From Loripinus fragilis (lineage: Eukaryota > Mollusca > Bivalvia > Lucinida > Lucinidae), in NCBI GenBank assembly GCA_964019695.1, contig OZ026514.1, positions 102,035,845 through 102,099,844 of the forward strand: 64,000 nt of DNA, written 5' to 3'. Shown piece by piece: positions 1 to 43,286 of the stretch; position 1 is the stretch's first letter; each line of letters begins with the position of its first letter. The notes beneath the pieces are model-generated. The model was given only the letters and a program-made list of their open reading frames with translations. It did not search any database and was not told the DNA's origin. Made by a program: the position numbers and the translations under genes.

Positions 1-40
1 GTATATAGGGGGTATATAGTTTTTGCCTTTTCTGTAATTA

Positions 41-75
<35 letters not shown>

Positions 76-1673
76 TTGTTTGTTTGTCTGTAACCTTTTT
101 TTTTCGTCAAAGATTTCTCAGCAACTACTTGGGTTAGGATTCTGAAATTTGGTACAAAGCTTGATAGTGATGAGTTGTATTGTGTAACAAAAGAACAGCC
201 ACATATTGCTTATCAGTCCCTTTATTTGTTCATTTTTCTTTCTCTCCAATGGAAAAATTTTTCGTCAAAGATTTCTCAGCAACTACTTGGGTTAGGATTC
301 TGAAATTTGGTACAAAGCTTGATAGTGATAAGTTGTATTGTGTAACAAAAGAACAGCCACATATTGCTTATCAGTCCCTATATTTGTTCATTTTTCTTTC
401 TCTCCAATGGAAAAATTTTTCGTCAAAGATTTCTCAGCAACTACTTGGGTTAGGATTCTGAAATTTGGTACAAAGCTTGATAGTGATGAGTTGTATTGTG
501 TAAGAAAAGAACAGCCACATATTGCTTATCAGTCCCTTGATTTGTTCATTTTTCTTTCTCTCCAATGGAAATTTCAGTCACAGATTTCTCAGCTCCTATT
601 GGAGCCAGTGTTTTCAAATTTTGTGTACATCTTCAGGATGGCAAAGTGTACTGTGTAAATGGAAATTAAGATGCTAATCCTCATTTTGCCTTCTTTTTTC
701 AAATTTTCATTTTTTCCTTTTTTCTCTCTTATATAATACATATGGACATTTTTTCTGTCAAAGATTTCTCAGCAACCACTTGAGTTAGGACTCTGAAATT
801 TAGTACAAAGCTTGATAGTGATTAGTTGTATTATGTAAGAAAAGAACAGCCACATATTGCTTATCAGTCCTTTTATTTGTTCATTTTTCTTTCTCTCCAT
901 TGGAAATTTCTGTCACAGATTTCTCAGCTCCTATTGGGGCCATTGTTTTCAAATTTCTTGTACACCTTCAGGAAGGCAAAGTGTACTGTGTAAATGGAAA
1001 TTAAGATGCTAATCCTCATTTTGCTTCTTTTTTCAAATTTTCATTTTTTCCTTCTTTCACTCTTATATAATACATATAGACAATTTTTCTGTCAAAGATT
1101 TCTCAGCAACTACTTGAGTTAGGATTCTGAAATTAGGTACAAAGCTTGATAGTGATTAGTTGTATTGTGTAACAAAAGAACAGCCACATATTGCTTATCA
1201 GTCCCTTTATTTATTCATTTTTCTTTCTCTCCAATGAAAATTTCTGTCGCAGATCTCTCGGCTCCTTTTGGAGCCAGTGTTTTCAAATTTAGTGTACACA
1301 AAGCTCATTTGGCTTCTTTTTCAATTTTTCCTTCTGTCACTCCTATATAACACATATGGACGTTTTTTGTCAGAGTTTTCTTAGCAAGTACTTGATTTAG
1401 GATTATGAAATTATTTGTGTACTTTCAGGTAGGAGAAGTGTATTGTGTAAATGAAAACTAAGGTGCTAATCCTCATTTTGCCTTCTTTTTTCAAATTTTC
1501 AATTTTTCCTTCTGTCACTCTTATATAACACATATGGACATTTTTCATCAAAGTTTTCTTAGAAACTACTTGATTTAGGATTATGAAATCTTTGACAATT
1601 TTGTCTTTTCTCTGAAAGTGTTACAACCTCTGATGGCTACCGCCGGGGGTATGTGAGCTTTGCTCACTTCTTG
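1..1673. repeat. Tandem-repeat block, 158-bp unit and longer variants
   Basis: Starts with GTATATAGGGGGTATATAG and a TCTG/TTTG microsatellite (about 45-90). Three near-identical 158-bp units follow, with TCAGCAACTACTTGGG recurring near 118, 276 and 434. Longer degenerate units then share CTTATATAA.ACATATGGAC (near 725, 1055, 1340, 1520). It ends around CGCCGGGGGTATGTGAGC at 1641. It may be truncated by the window edge. Open frames inside are by-products of the repeat. Confidence 0.85.
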
Positions 1674-1689
1674 CTATATTTATTGCTGC

Positions 1690-1896
1690 CTTTTAACTCT
1701 TTACCCTTTGTTTTTTTTTTTGTCATCTGCTTTTTTTTTTCAAAATCAACTTTTTTGAAAAATTCTTTCAGGAATACCATCAGGGTGTCAAATAGTTTGT
1801 ATTCAGATCAGGTCAGACATTTTGTCAGGCCTGATCTGAGTCCAAACTGTTTGCAAAATTTATCAGGAGATGACACTAGGAGATAAAAGAGTTAAA
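1690..1896. repeat. TTAA-flanked short element
   Basis: Opens TTTTAACTCTTTACC and closes GATAAAAGAGTTAAAA, an inverted terminal pattern with TTAA at each end. The interior has the CTGATCTGAGTCCAAACTG motif shared with copies near 5270, 25400 and 57180. Confidence 0.5.
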
Positions 1897-2162
1897 ATTG
1901 AGTTTGGGAGAAATCACAGGCATTTGCTTCTGCTATGGTATGCCATGTATATGCCTGACACATGGTTCCTGACATTGTTCTAGAACTGTAATAAAGCTTT
2001 TTTTCTTGGATAATTTACATTAAATAGTTCTGTAGACATATGATGAATTGCTATGTTACTTGGTGCTATGTGTGAGCAATGTAGTTTTGTTCAAGTCTTG
2101 GTGTCCATCTCAAAAGACTGATTTTCTTCTGCCACTTCTGTCAAAAAACATGTCAATATAGT

Positions 2163-2345
2163 CAATTAGCTCAGCGCAGTGAGTCAGTTGGTAGAGCCTT
2201 AGACTAGTGATCAGAATGTTGCTAGTTTGAGACATGCCACTGGCCGAGTCACTGTGTTGTGTCCTTGAGCAAGAGATTTTATCCACTGCTTAGTACTGAT
2301 TCAACCTAGGAAGACATGAAATGGTCACGGCATGACAGAAAAATT
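2163..2345 (+). repeat. tRNA-derived SINE, diverged copy
   Basis: A-box-like GTTGGTAGAGCC with a decayed B box, followed by the family body (GTGTTGTGTCCTTGAGCAAG, TTAGTACTGATTCAACC). Confidence 0.6.
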
Positions 2346-2639
2346 TTGACTTAAAGGTAAAGCATCAAAACAAAATACAACCATTCTATTTAAACCTTTA
2401 TATCCTGCCAATATTTTTTTTTGTCCTGAAAATCCTGTCATCTGCTTTTTACATCTGCTGCATATAAATTATTTAAGTTCACTTCCTACTAGATTTTTTC
2501 ATGGAAGCAAAACACTATGAACCCTGATCAGACTGCTCCTTTTGGGAGCAATCTGATCTGGGTCCATATTGTTTGCAATATAGGCTATCTAAGAACATAA
2601 GCAGACCAGAGAGCAGACAACAACAAGAAAAGGGTTTAT

Positions 2640-2816
2640 GTTTGTTTGTTTGATTCTTTATGTCTCATCAACAATCTTTCAGTTACGTAGGGATGGGTCA
2701 TCCTGGGTTGAGCCAGTACTAAGCTAGGATTAATGTGTCTTGCTCAAGGACACAATGCAGTGACGCCGATGAGGCTCGAACCATCGGCCCCTCGGTCTCG
2801 AGCCAAGCACTCGAAA
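2640..2816 (-). repeat. tRNA-derived SINE, reverse copy
   Basis: Reads in reverse from a GTTTGTTTGTTTGATTCTTT tail through the body to the B-box region GAGGCTCGAACC and CTCGAGCCAAGCACTCGA. The tRNA 5' end is cut short. Confidence 0.75.
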
Positions 2817-3105
2817 AGGGTTAATGATTTTATTTCTTATGTAAAATGTTTTGATTGCTCATTAGTTGCAGAGGAAAAATTGTCTTTGGGATGACCATTG
2901 AAACTTGGAATTGCTCTTGACTTGTGCAATCAAACAGGGTGTAACCCCTTTAAAAGGTTGAAGTGTTTTGTCTATTACATGTATGAACTCTTGGCTGCTA
3001 ATCGAGACTAAATATTGTCTGCTTTATTGTCTTTAGCAAAAATTGTGGACCCAGATCAGACTGCTTTCTAGGAGCAGTCTGATCTGGGTCCACACTGTTT
3101 GCCTG

Positions 3106-3400
3106 TAATGTATGCTGAGACTAGTCTATGGTGTAAGCATTTATTTTACATGCAGCAGATGACTTCAGCAAACAACATTTTTTGAAGTGCATTTTTTTCA
3201 TAGCAGACGAAGGGTCCATTTCTTGCTTGGTGAGGATGTGCATTTTCCACACTGTTTGCATGTATGCTGAGACTAGTCTATGGTGTAAGCATTTATTTTA
3301 CATGCAGCAGACGACTTCAGCAGACAACATTTTTTGAAGTGCATTTTTACATAGCAGAGGAAGGGTCCATTTCTTGCTCGGTGAGGATGTGCATTTTTTC
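3106..3400. repeat. Direct duplication, about 149-bp unit x2
   Basis: The stretch beginning GTATGCTGAGACTAGTC and ending GAGGATGTGCATTTT is present twice in tandem (about 3110 and 3259) with few differences. Confidence 0.8.
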
Positions 3401-3664
3401 AAAGGGTTCCTTAACTCATTGTCTTCTAGTGACAACTTTTGTTGTCGTCTGCTGATAATGATTGGCAAACAATTTACAAGAATGGTGTAGCCAGCCCAAC
3501 CCTTTCATCCCTTTAATTTCTTCAGTTTTGTGTATTTCGACTATTCGAAAATATATAGTGTGACAAAAAATTGTCCAAATAGTGAATAAACAGTGTAAAT
3601 TCATATGTGATTGCTAATTACATACTTCAATTCAGTACCTTTATAGAACACCTCATTATAGTAT

Positions 3665-3908
3665 CATGGGTGAAAGTTTTTAGGATTATTCCTGAATTCA
3701 GGATTTTGAGGCTGACTTTCCATAGAAAGTCAGTCTCAAAATGATGAATTAGAAGAATTATAAAAGGTTTTCATATTTATATACAGTCTGTTTGAAGACA
3801 ATTGGCCATTTAAACTTGAAATTGTGAATATTTAGTAGGCATACTGCAAGTTTTAAGATTTGAGTTTCAAAATTTCAGGATTAGGGAAATTTTGAACTGT
3901 CATCCATG
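3665..3908. repeat. CATGGGTGAAAG palindromic MITE
   Basis: CATGGGTGAAAGTTTTTAGG on the left and an inverted, decayed copy near 3908; the internal palindrome is GAGGCTGACTTTC / GAAAGTCAGTCTC. Same family as 17812-18053 and 58479-58734. Confidence 0.7.
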
Positions 3909-4203
3909 TAATAAGGATTTGGATACAACACAAGTCATGTTGTAGCTCCCAAATTTTTTTACCATGAAATTTTACGAAGGAATTATAGGAAAATGACCAT
4001 TTTATGGTCATTTTCCTATTTCCTTTGTAAAATTGTCCCTTTATAACACAGTTCACTTATAACACGGTCCATTCCTATGGACCCCAAATATAGCATTATC
4101 AAGTGACCGCACTGTATATGTTGAGACAACTCATCTGAATCAAAATTTGTTAAAAGCTACTAAGAATGCCTACAAATATATTAGTTTGGAAATTTATATA
4201 AAA

Positions 4204-4274
4204 ATTGAATCGATATTCATTAACCATATTGAATCAATATTCATTAACCATATTGAATTAATATTCATTAACCA
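4204..4274. repeat. 24-bp tandem repeat x3
   Basis: Three units of ATTCATTAACCATATTGAAT with a short spacer. Confidence 0.8.
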
Positions 4275-4561
4275 TCAATTGGCCATATTTATGTGTACTT
4301 TTATAACATATTTTATGTATACTTGTAGTATTACATGTATTAATGTATTTACCTATTTTGTGTTTTTGTATATATACTAAAACCATAGCTATGAATAGGA
4401 GGGGTGTTCATATTTCTTAAATTTTCTCCAAGAGAGCATATTTAATGGATATTTGCTAGTACTAAGAAGTTTCTAATCAAGAAATCTCCAATTTATAGTA
4501 TCATATGTCCAGATAAGAATTTATTTTAGCGTAAAAATGCTATTATTTCCTAACTCATCAA

Positions 4562-4655
4562 TTTAAACATGTGTTTTGGGTGCTCAAAAGAACGGTTTCA
4601 TTGAGACAGTTCTTTTGCTTACCATTAACATAAGTTTTGGTTGAGAAATAAGAAA
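4562..4655. repeat. CAAAAGAAC hairpin MITE, copy 1
   Basis: Palindromic core GCTCAAAAGAACGG ... CAGTTCTTTTGC, flanked by AACATGTGTTTTGGG and ACATAAGTTTTGGTTGAG. Member of an eight-copy family. Confidence 0.75.
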
Positions 4656-5473
4656 TATATTTTTCCACTACACACTCTTACCTGGGGGTCTGTACATGTA
4701 GTATGTTTTAGTTCAAAGCTATGACGTCAAGTCTGGGAGTGAAATAACGCCATGTGCATTAGAATCGATAAATCACCAGGGGTGTACAGATTTTCTGGTA
4801 ACATTAAGTCTGAAATGCACTTGCATATATAGCAGATGTAAAAAGCACACATTTTCAGGACAAAAGAAAATAGCTGCGGGATAAAGGTTAAATATTCTTA
4901 TGGACTTGTATCATTTATTTTACTTGTCTACGCAGAATTGTGAATGAGTGAGGACTTGTATCATTTATTTTACTTGTAGTTCATGTATTTATACGCAGAA
5001 ATGTGAATGAGTGGGGAGGGGAGGTTCAAGATAGAATGTGAAAGCATGAAATCTGCATGTACCCGTTTTGTGTAGTTGCATTCAATGCAGACTCCTTATG
5101 AAGCTGTCTTATCTGGTGTGCAAGTTCAAATTAATCTGCTGTAAAAGCGAAATAATTGCCACGAACAGCACCAGCCGAGGGCAACTTCAGCTGGCATTAT
5201 TTTTTTCTTTGCTAGCTGGGAATTTTGTCATCTGCTAATAAACTTTGCAAACAGTTTAGACCCATTTAGTCGGTCCTGATCTCGATCCAAACCATTTGGT
5301 ACTCTGAGAGTGTTCCGAAAAGAATTTTGAAAAGGGTAATTTTTCAAGAAAAAAAACCCCTCATCAGATGACAACAAAAGCCAGCATGCAAAGTTAAGCA
5401 CTGTTATTTAGACAAATATGTTCTAGAGGGTATGTTTGCACACAGCAACTGAAAATATTTGTTTAACTTAGCA

Positions 5474-5926
5474 ATTGAGCTGCAACATGAGATTTCCAAC
5501 GATGTGGCATTTTGACAAGTGTAGACTCAGACGAACCTGTGCAGCCTCCTTTTAAGCTTAGAAACCCCAAATGATGTTCGGTTAATAACTTAACAGTCAT
5601 AGAATATTCAAGTGACTAGCAAAGGCTCTGATCAGACTGCCCCTATCTAGGGAGCGCAGTGGCTCAGTGGTAGAGTGCTTGACTCGAGACCGAAGGGCCG
5701 CGGGTTTGAGCCTCACCGGCGTCACTGCGTTGTGGTCCTTGAGCAAGACACATTTATCCTAGCTTAGTACTGGTTCAACCCAGGAAGACCCGTCCCGCAT
5801 AACTGAAAGATTGTTGAGTGGACGTTAAATCAAACAAACAAACAAGACTGCCCCTATGTGCAGGCTGGTCTGAGCCTTTGCTGGTCGCACATACCACATT
5901 GTTGGAAATTTCATGTCACTGCCCAA
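5474..5926. mobile_element. TTGAGC/CATGAGATTTCC TIR element with SINE inside
   Basis: Inverted ends TTGAGCTGCAACATGAGATT and its complement (CATGTCACTGCCCAA). The element is interrupted at 5651-5846 by a SINE. Other copies: 15003-15246, 44666-44910, 62079-62320; full length without an insert is about 240 bp. Confidence 0.8.
5651..5846 (+). repeat. tRNA-derived SINE with 11-13 bp target duplication
   Basis: Best preserved plus copy: tRNA-like head GTGGCTCAGTGGTAGAGTGC (A box), B-box region CGGGTTTGAGCC, a conserved body, and a CAAACAAACAAACAAG tail. It is flanked by ACTGCCCCTAT on both sides, a clear duplication. Confidence 0.88.
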
Positions 5927-6230
5927 TTTAAGGCAGAATCTTGATGCATACTTCATCTCTTCTTATTAGTGTGATGTAATTTAGCCCTTGATGTGCCTAC
6001 AAAAAATGCATCTGAAAATGTCGTCTGCTGAAGTCATCTGCTGCAAATAATTGCATAGCATTATTGACTAATCTTAGTATAGAAGCAAACAGTGTGGATC
6101 CAGATTAGACAGAAGCAGTCTGATCTGGGTCCACACTGTTTGTCAAAGAGCATTCAGAAGCATTTCAGATTAGGACAAATCCAGACGACTTTTGATGTGA
6201 TTGGGGGCTTTCAAGGTTAGAATTGTATTA

Positions 6231-6364
6231 CAGTAAAACCTGTGTAAAACTATCATTCAAAAATAGACAAAACAAAGCTGTTAATGACAAATGGTAGCGA
6301 TAATAGGTCTTGAAAACCAATTTTCAGTCTTCTTGAGAGTGGCTGTTTTACACAGGTGTTACTG
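6231..6364. mobile_element. pogo/mariner-like MITE, short copy
   Basis: CAGTAAAACCTGTGTAAAAC to TTTTACACAGGTGTTACTG, flanked by TA dinucleotides. Confidence 0.7.
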
Positions 6365-7158
6365 TATTGGATAGTCAAGAAATGGTTAAAAGGGTCAACC
6401 TTGTATTAACTTGTTGATTGCAAGAAAGATGTGTTCATGTATGTTTTGGTGCATTATATTTACTTAAAAAAATTGTATGAAATGACCCAATATGATATCA
6501 AAATGGTCTTACCATATGTAAGTACCAGCACAATTTGCACTGCAGTTGTCAGGGTTTTACATCTAGTTGAATGTTTGGGGGTCCTTGGGACTCAACTTTG
6601 AATATGATGGGGGTCCCATCATTGAAATTGGGGGTCCCATCTTTTTATATAAGCTTCGAATTTTGGAAGGTAGTACATCCTTCCGTGAAGGCTCAGTGTA
6701 ACTATGTTGTCCCCAGGTCAGTAATTTTGAGGGCCATGTTTGGCCCCCTTCTGATTTTTTTGGGGGGCCATTTAAAATTTTTGAGGGCCACATATTACCA
6801 TCAGTGAAACACAATCCTATACGCTTTTTTTACAAAAGCTGAACTTGTCCCTAAAATATGCAGGACCAAGCTAGCCCTTAAATATGGGAAGAAGAAGTGA
6901 CTTCTCTCTCCAGTACAAATAGGGAGAAGTTTCAGAAAATAGAGAGAAGTGATAGATTGCTGCATCCAGAAGACAGAAAAAGACAGTCTCTGGCCAGACT
7001 GTTCTCTAATTGAGATAAAAAAAAACACATGCACAAAAAAACAGTCACTGATCAGACTGCTACTTGCTTTCCATTCTGAGAATTTGGTTGGTAAATTTGA
7101 AATACACATGATCATGCTGTCATTGTATTCTATCTATCTGTCTACAAGTGACTTGAAG

Positions 7159-7280
7159 TCTCCACTTATCTGAAGTCTCTGGTATCTTTGATCTCTTTGC
7201 CGACTTGAGCCTTTCCAAGTCTCCACTTATCTGAAGTCTCTGGTATCTTTGATCTCTTTGCCGACTTGAGCCTTTCCAAG
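7159..7280. repeat. 61-bp perfect tandem duplication
   Basis: The unit beginning TCTCCACTTATCTGAAG and ending GAGCCTTTCCAAG occurs twice in a row without change (7159-7219, 7220-7280). Confidence 0.9.
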
Positions 7281-7761
7281 TGAAAATGTTACGTAATTTG
7301 GCATATACAAAAGAATGAAAACTGTCAAGATAAATGCCCTTCACGCTTGAGCGGTCGGCTGAGTTGTCACTATGAAAAAATCAATACACAAAGTCAGTGA
7401 TGGACAACGTTTTCCATGCTTTTTAGCAGAGCGGACCAGAGAGAAAGCATGGTATTTTACAACCTTTTTTCACGGCCGATGCTGCTCGTTTACCTACGAG
7501 GTCAGTGCAGCAGTCTAAAACAAGAGCACCTGTCATATTTATTTATAGATAGCCTGTAAATATGGGAAAACCCGAATCGTTACGAAATAACTTTGGAATT
7601 TGGGATTTTAATGAAAGGCACAACAAACACATCTGCGTCCCAGTGGACGCAGGTAAGGTGAATTGACGGGTCCTACCTAATGATTTATGCGTATAAGACG
7701 CAGGATATTGCGTCCTGTAAAACCCTGAGTTGTTAACCAATATATATGGGCCAGTACATGA

Positions 7762-7973
7762 GTTTGTTGTTTTGATGTTTTACGTCCCAGTCAACAATTT
7801 TTCAGTAATGTCAGAACAATTTCCTGTTTTCCTGGGTTGAACCAGTACTTAGCAGCGGATAAAGTGTCTTGCTCGAGGACACGACACAGTGACTCCACCG
7901 GCGGTGTGTCTTGAACTAGCTACACTTCGATCTCTAGTCCAACACTCTACCAACCTAGCCATTGTACTCCACA
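7762..7973 (-). repeat. tRNA-derived SINE, reverse copy
   Basis: Tail GTTTGTTGTTTTGATG, body GTTGAACCAGTACTTAGCA, and tRNA-like end with CTCTACCAACCTAGCCA. Confidence 0.7.
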
Positions 7974-8079
7974 CGATTTTGATACTTATCACATGCGCAC
8001 AAAACCTCTAACGCCCATGCTGATATATCCAATGAGGCAAGAGGACTAAATTGAATACAAGCTCAGGCCAAACCAAAAA

Positions 8080-8290
8080 ATACCTGTGTTTAGGGTAAAC
8101 CTACCCTATCTAAAGTTACTGGTGAAACCTAGATTTTTTCAGGTTTTCTGGGGATTTTTTTTTCTTTTCATTTTGAAAGGTAAAATGCCTTTCAAAATGC
8201 ATAAAATTATTTTTTTTTCAGAAAAAAAATGTGTGTCTAACCTACCTAAAATTTTCAGGCCCGTTATACAAAACACACACATATTTTTTT
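8080..8290. repeat. Decayed element sharing ACCTACCC / ATGTGTG ends
   Basis: Poly-T/A-rich stretch with CTACCCTATCTAAA and CTAACCTACCTAAA, resembling the TIR element at 53760-54105. Open frames here are low-complexity. Confidence 0.4.
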
Positions 8291-8470
8291 AATTGGGCCT
8301 AATCTTCATCCATACTTTGTATATGCCAGCAAGGAAGGCCCTGGTGAGTCATAGCATTTGTGCAGGTTCGTCTGAGCCTCACATACGGAAATCCCATATG
8401 CCGGGATCTTGTGGGACTGCACATCTAAATTTTGGTCTGAGCCTACATCATCTTCCATATTTTGTAAATA

Positions 8471-8675
8471 CAGAAAAACCTGTGTAAAACGGCCACTCTC
8501 AAAAAGACCAAAAATTGGATTTCAAGACTAATTATCGCTTAATGCAGGTCAAAAGTATTGCAGAATGCTCCAAGAGGAGCATTCTGCGATACTTTCGACC
8601 TTCATTAAGCTACCATTTATCATAAGATCTTTGTTTTGTCTATTTTTGAGTGACCGTTTTACACAGGTTTTACTG
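8471..8675. mobile_element. pogo/mariner-like palindromic MITE
   Basis: 205 bp, CAGAAAAACCTGTG to CACAGGTTTTACTG, flanked by TA on both sides. The centre is a near-perfect hairpin (AGAATGCTCC / GGAGCATTCT). No coding capacity. Other copies: 11899-12098, 15839-16045, 20527-20732, 57705-57900. Confidence 0.85.
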
Positions 8676-8699
8676 TACAAGCAGCCTAGGCTCTGGCGA

Positions 8700-9890
8700 G
8701 ACTGTGCTGAGGTTGATAAGGTGCAAGGTTGGTCCGAGTCTAGGCTGCTCGGTGATGTGATAAGTACCATTATCTCCTGTTGTACCATATCTTTTCTTTA
8801 TGCGTATGTGTTCACTAAACCAATGCATTATAATAAATTTTCAAAGCAGTTGTATACTATGCTAATCCATGATGAATATGAGCATATTTATATACTCAAA
8901 CAATAAAGTTATGTCCGCTTGACGTTTATGTCTGCCAGTTCAAAATGTATGAACGCATTTCATTCAAATTTTCACTTTACAAACTTTGATCATTTAGAAT
9001 CGATTTGCATCTAAGAATAATTCATTTAATAATCAGTAGAGCTGCTAATAAGGCAGCAAACACGAGTACCCTAAAAATCAAAAGTCACAACATCAATAGC
9101 TTGTGAGTCTGTCATAATCCCGAACCGTTCAAGTTCATTTAAACATCACTGAGCAAACAATCTAGTAAGATAAGCTGGCTAGTTGTATGCATTGCTTTTA
9201 TGGCCACAGCCATTAGTCTGTAACATACTCTGACATCACAAAACATCGATCACGAGTGTGCGTGAAAGCACTCAGAAAATTCATTATTGGTTCAGCATTT
9301 TGATAATCAACAGATTCGAACAAAGTTATCACAAGCATTTTAGCATTAATTAAGACTAATCAGCATCAAAAACCATTGATGATGGAAGTTCTCTGATGAT
9401 TTTGCAGTAAGGGGTTGGGTATGAAACACAGATTTATTAAATCTTTCATGCCAGACATCAGCCATAGTTTTTGTTTTTCTCTATTGTGTAATTGTTGTCA
9501 TAAACAAACACAACAAATTAAAACAAAAAAGGTCCCAAAATGATGTTAGGTTAAGGAGATTTGGAAGTTCTTAAATTGTTATTTGTTTAATTCAAAGGGA
9601 GGTATTTTAAGTTATTTCGTAAATGAAAGATTTGGAACTGCTATTTCGCTTGTTCAATAAGCAAACTTGGGTTTTTTTAGATTTTTTTTCATCGTCGGAC
9701 GCTTCTGGTTGCAATTTAACGTAAAATGTTTTACGTTTTAATATTTAACTTCCTGGTGAAAATGAACAAAGCTGTGTGCACATTTGGTTTAATAACCGTT
9801 CAAGATAAGAAGATAAAATGACTCTTACATGCAAGATTTATGTTTTTTAGTTACATTTTCAAATATAACCTTCTAATCCAAGTCATTAAA
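8700..9890. other. No gene seen
   Basis: AT-rich DNA with no exon-like frame, no recognised protein motif and no clear repeat boundary. Confidence 0.5.
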
Positions 9891-10012
9891 GTTTTACCAG
9901 AAAATGTGTTTGTTTTCTATTGCTGGTGATATAAGTGCAGTCAAGCTAAAAACAATGAACATAGCGTTGCTTCCATGTTTAGCGTGACCCTTTTTTAACA
10001 ACTTTAATAATC

Positions 10013-10241
10013 TTAACCCATATAAGTCTAGCGTCCTTTTTGTGGGACAAAGACAAACAGTGCGGACCCAGATCAGACGCCACAGAATGTGGCGTCTGAT
10101 CAGGTGCTCCACGGTTTGCTTACATAATATTCTTTTAAAATTTGAATGAAAATGAAAAATTCCACCTAACAACCCTTAAAATGAAAATGGACTGGTCCAA
10201 TTGATAATAATGGGAAATTCCATTCGGCTTAAATGGGTTAA
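10013..10241. mobile_element. TTAACCC TIR MITE, copy A
   Basis: TTAACCCATATAAG on the left and the inverse CTTAAATGGGTTAA on the right; TTAA at both borders, with a central GATCAGACGCC palindrome. The TTAA flank plus CCC start fits a piggyBac-type derivative; no transposase is present to prove it. Confidence 0.7.
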
Positions 10242-10459
10242 CTCAGATGAGTGAGCTTTAGCATGTGGATGCAAATGCACACGGCGTAACTCAAACATTT
10301 TTTTGGACAGCCCTTACTTTGAACTATTAAAGCCCAAATCCCCTGCAAACAGAATATTAGTTTTTGCTTCTATCAAGGGGTAGTTATTATTTCCAAATTG
10401 AACTGTATTTCTTTCTCTGAAGATTGTTTTGTCGTCTTCACAGTTTGCCAAAATACTCC

Positions 10460-10672
10460 TTAACCCATATAAACCTAGCACCCTTTTTTGTGGGACATAG
10501 GCAGACAGTGCATACCCAGATCAGACACCGCAAACAATGTCTGATCAGGTTCTTCACTGTTTGCTTACAGAATATACTTTTATATAAACTTTCTACCCAA
10601 CAACCCTTAAATTCGAAATATATTTGTCCCATTGATAAGGGTGGGAAAATCCATTAGGCATAACTGGGTTAA
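10460..10672. mobile_element. TTAACCC TIR MITE, copy B
   Basis: Opens TTAACCCATATAAACC and closes GGCATAACTGGGTTAA, closely related to copy A 220 bp away and in the same orientation. Confidence 0.72.
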
Positions 10673-11379
10673 GGAGGTAGACAACATCTCTTAAAATCTA
10701 CTGGGCAATTGTAAACTGCAGAGGAATGACCTCTGTAATAGCAGGCCATCAAGTGTCACAAACTAACTACAATTGTACGCTAATCTGGACTTCTGGGTGT
10801 TCATCACGGTGAATAATTCATGTATTCATGACAGCAAGTTTCCTTCTATAGCTTTTATAGTGAGAAATGAAACCCAACAAAGTTGAAAAAAATTGTAACA
10901 TTTAATCAGAGAAACTCAATGATGGTAAATGAAATGGGTCTCAACACAAAAAAACTGTCTTCGGGGTTTGCGAATAACTAAGGTGCTGACCAGCCTGCAT
11001 CTATAAGTCTGGTCAGCGCCTTAGTTAATCGCTTATTTGAAAGTATCTAAACTTGCTACAAGCCAAATTATAATTTTCTAGTTAGTGTCTTTAACTCAGC
11101 AGGCTGGTTTATGTATGACCTGGTTGGAAACCCGAACGACAGGTTTTTCGAGACAAGGCCGAAATGATGGTACATATCAGTTGCCATTTCACAAACGAGC
11201 CAGTGCATGAAAAAAAATATTTGCACCCTGCAAAGACTCCGATTAGCCGGACATCCATCCAGTCTGAATCAGTCAGTGCTGTCTGCATGGAAAAAAAACT
11301 AGCTTCTTAGCTCCACACTGAAGGTAGAGTGAGGAACCTGACCTGACTTATTGATGATGACCCCGAGGTTATAAAGCTT

Positions 11380-11600
11380 TTTTTGTGCTCAAGTTTAGTT
11401 TAGTCAACTCAAATGAGCATGAAATTTATCCTGCTTATTAATGTTAAAATACCAACTATTGTTGGCATTTTAACATTTATCAACAGGATCATTACATCAT
11501 ACAAGTTTTAAAGCAAAAAGACTATGTTTTAGCATTTTAATTTTTTTTGAGCAGTTGAAATTTCATGTTCAGTTGAGCAGTTTTAAAACCTGATGAGTCT
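11380..11600. repeat. Hairpin repeat, AACAATTGTTGGC type
   Basis: AATGTTAAAATACCAACTAT / TTGTTGGCATTTTAACATTT forms a near-perfect stem; related copy at 18780-18960. Confidence 0.65.
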
Positions 11601-11710
11601 TTATTGACCACACAATTCATTTTGTTGGCTTTATTAATCACTGGTTCAAATGTGATGAAAACAAGAAATAGCACTTAATGCCAGACCATATCTCAAGTGA
11701 AAAAGAGCAT

Positions 11711-11716
11711 TTATTG
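11711..11716 (-). terminator. PSMA3: Possible PSMA3 polyadenylation signal
   Basis: AATAAA on the minus strand, about 460 bp past the PSMA3 stop codon. A hexamer alone is weak evidence in AT-rich DNA. Confidence 0.25.
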
Positions 11717-11898
11717 CACTATACCACCAACTGGCTAAAAATATCTTCTAAATAAGCTGATCCTTTTCAAGATTTGCTTCCACATTTTGGGTATATGGTA
11801 TTAAAAAATAATTTCATTGTTCAGCTTGAAATTTCCTTTTTTCCCCTACTTTAACTTTCAGCTGATCTGACGTTCAGGTTGCATTGTGCAAGCAGATA

Positions 11899-12098
11899 CA
11901 GAAAAACCTGTGTAAAACAGCCACTCTCAAAAAGACCGAAAATTGGTTTTCAAGACCAATTATTGCTTAATGGAGGTCAAAAGTATTGCAGAATGCTCCA
12001 GCATTCTGCAATACTTTTGACCTTCATTAATCTACCATTTGTCCTTAAGATCTTTGTTTTGTCTATTTTTGAGTGGCCCTTTTACACAGGTTTTACTG
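11899..12098. mobile_element. pogo/mariner-like palindromic MITE in PSMA3 3' flank
   Basis: 200-bp copy bounded by TA. It lies 80 bp beyond the PSMA3 stop codon, so a transcript reaching a polyA site downstream would carry a long hairpin. Confidence 0.85.
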
Positions 12099-12177
12099 TA
12101 TGCCTTAAATGATGCCTTTTCACTTGACACAATTAAACATATCACTAAAAAGCACTTTCTGATGTCTATGTTTTGTA

Positions 12178-43286
<31,109 letters not shown>

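Noticed and set aside
180..1350. Three frames starting MCNKRTATYCLSVP
   Set aside because: They repeat with the 158-bp tandem unit and carry no domain; a by-product of the repeat.
2163..2250. tRNA gene candidate
   Set aside because: A- and B-box-like words belong to the SINE head; no cloverleaf with an intact anticodon arm could be drawn.
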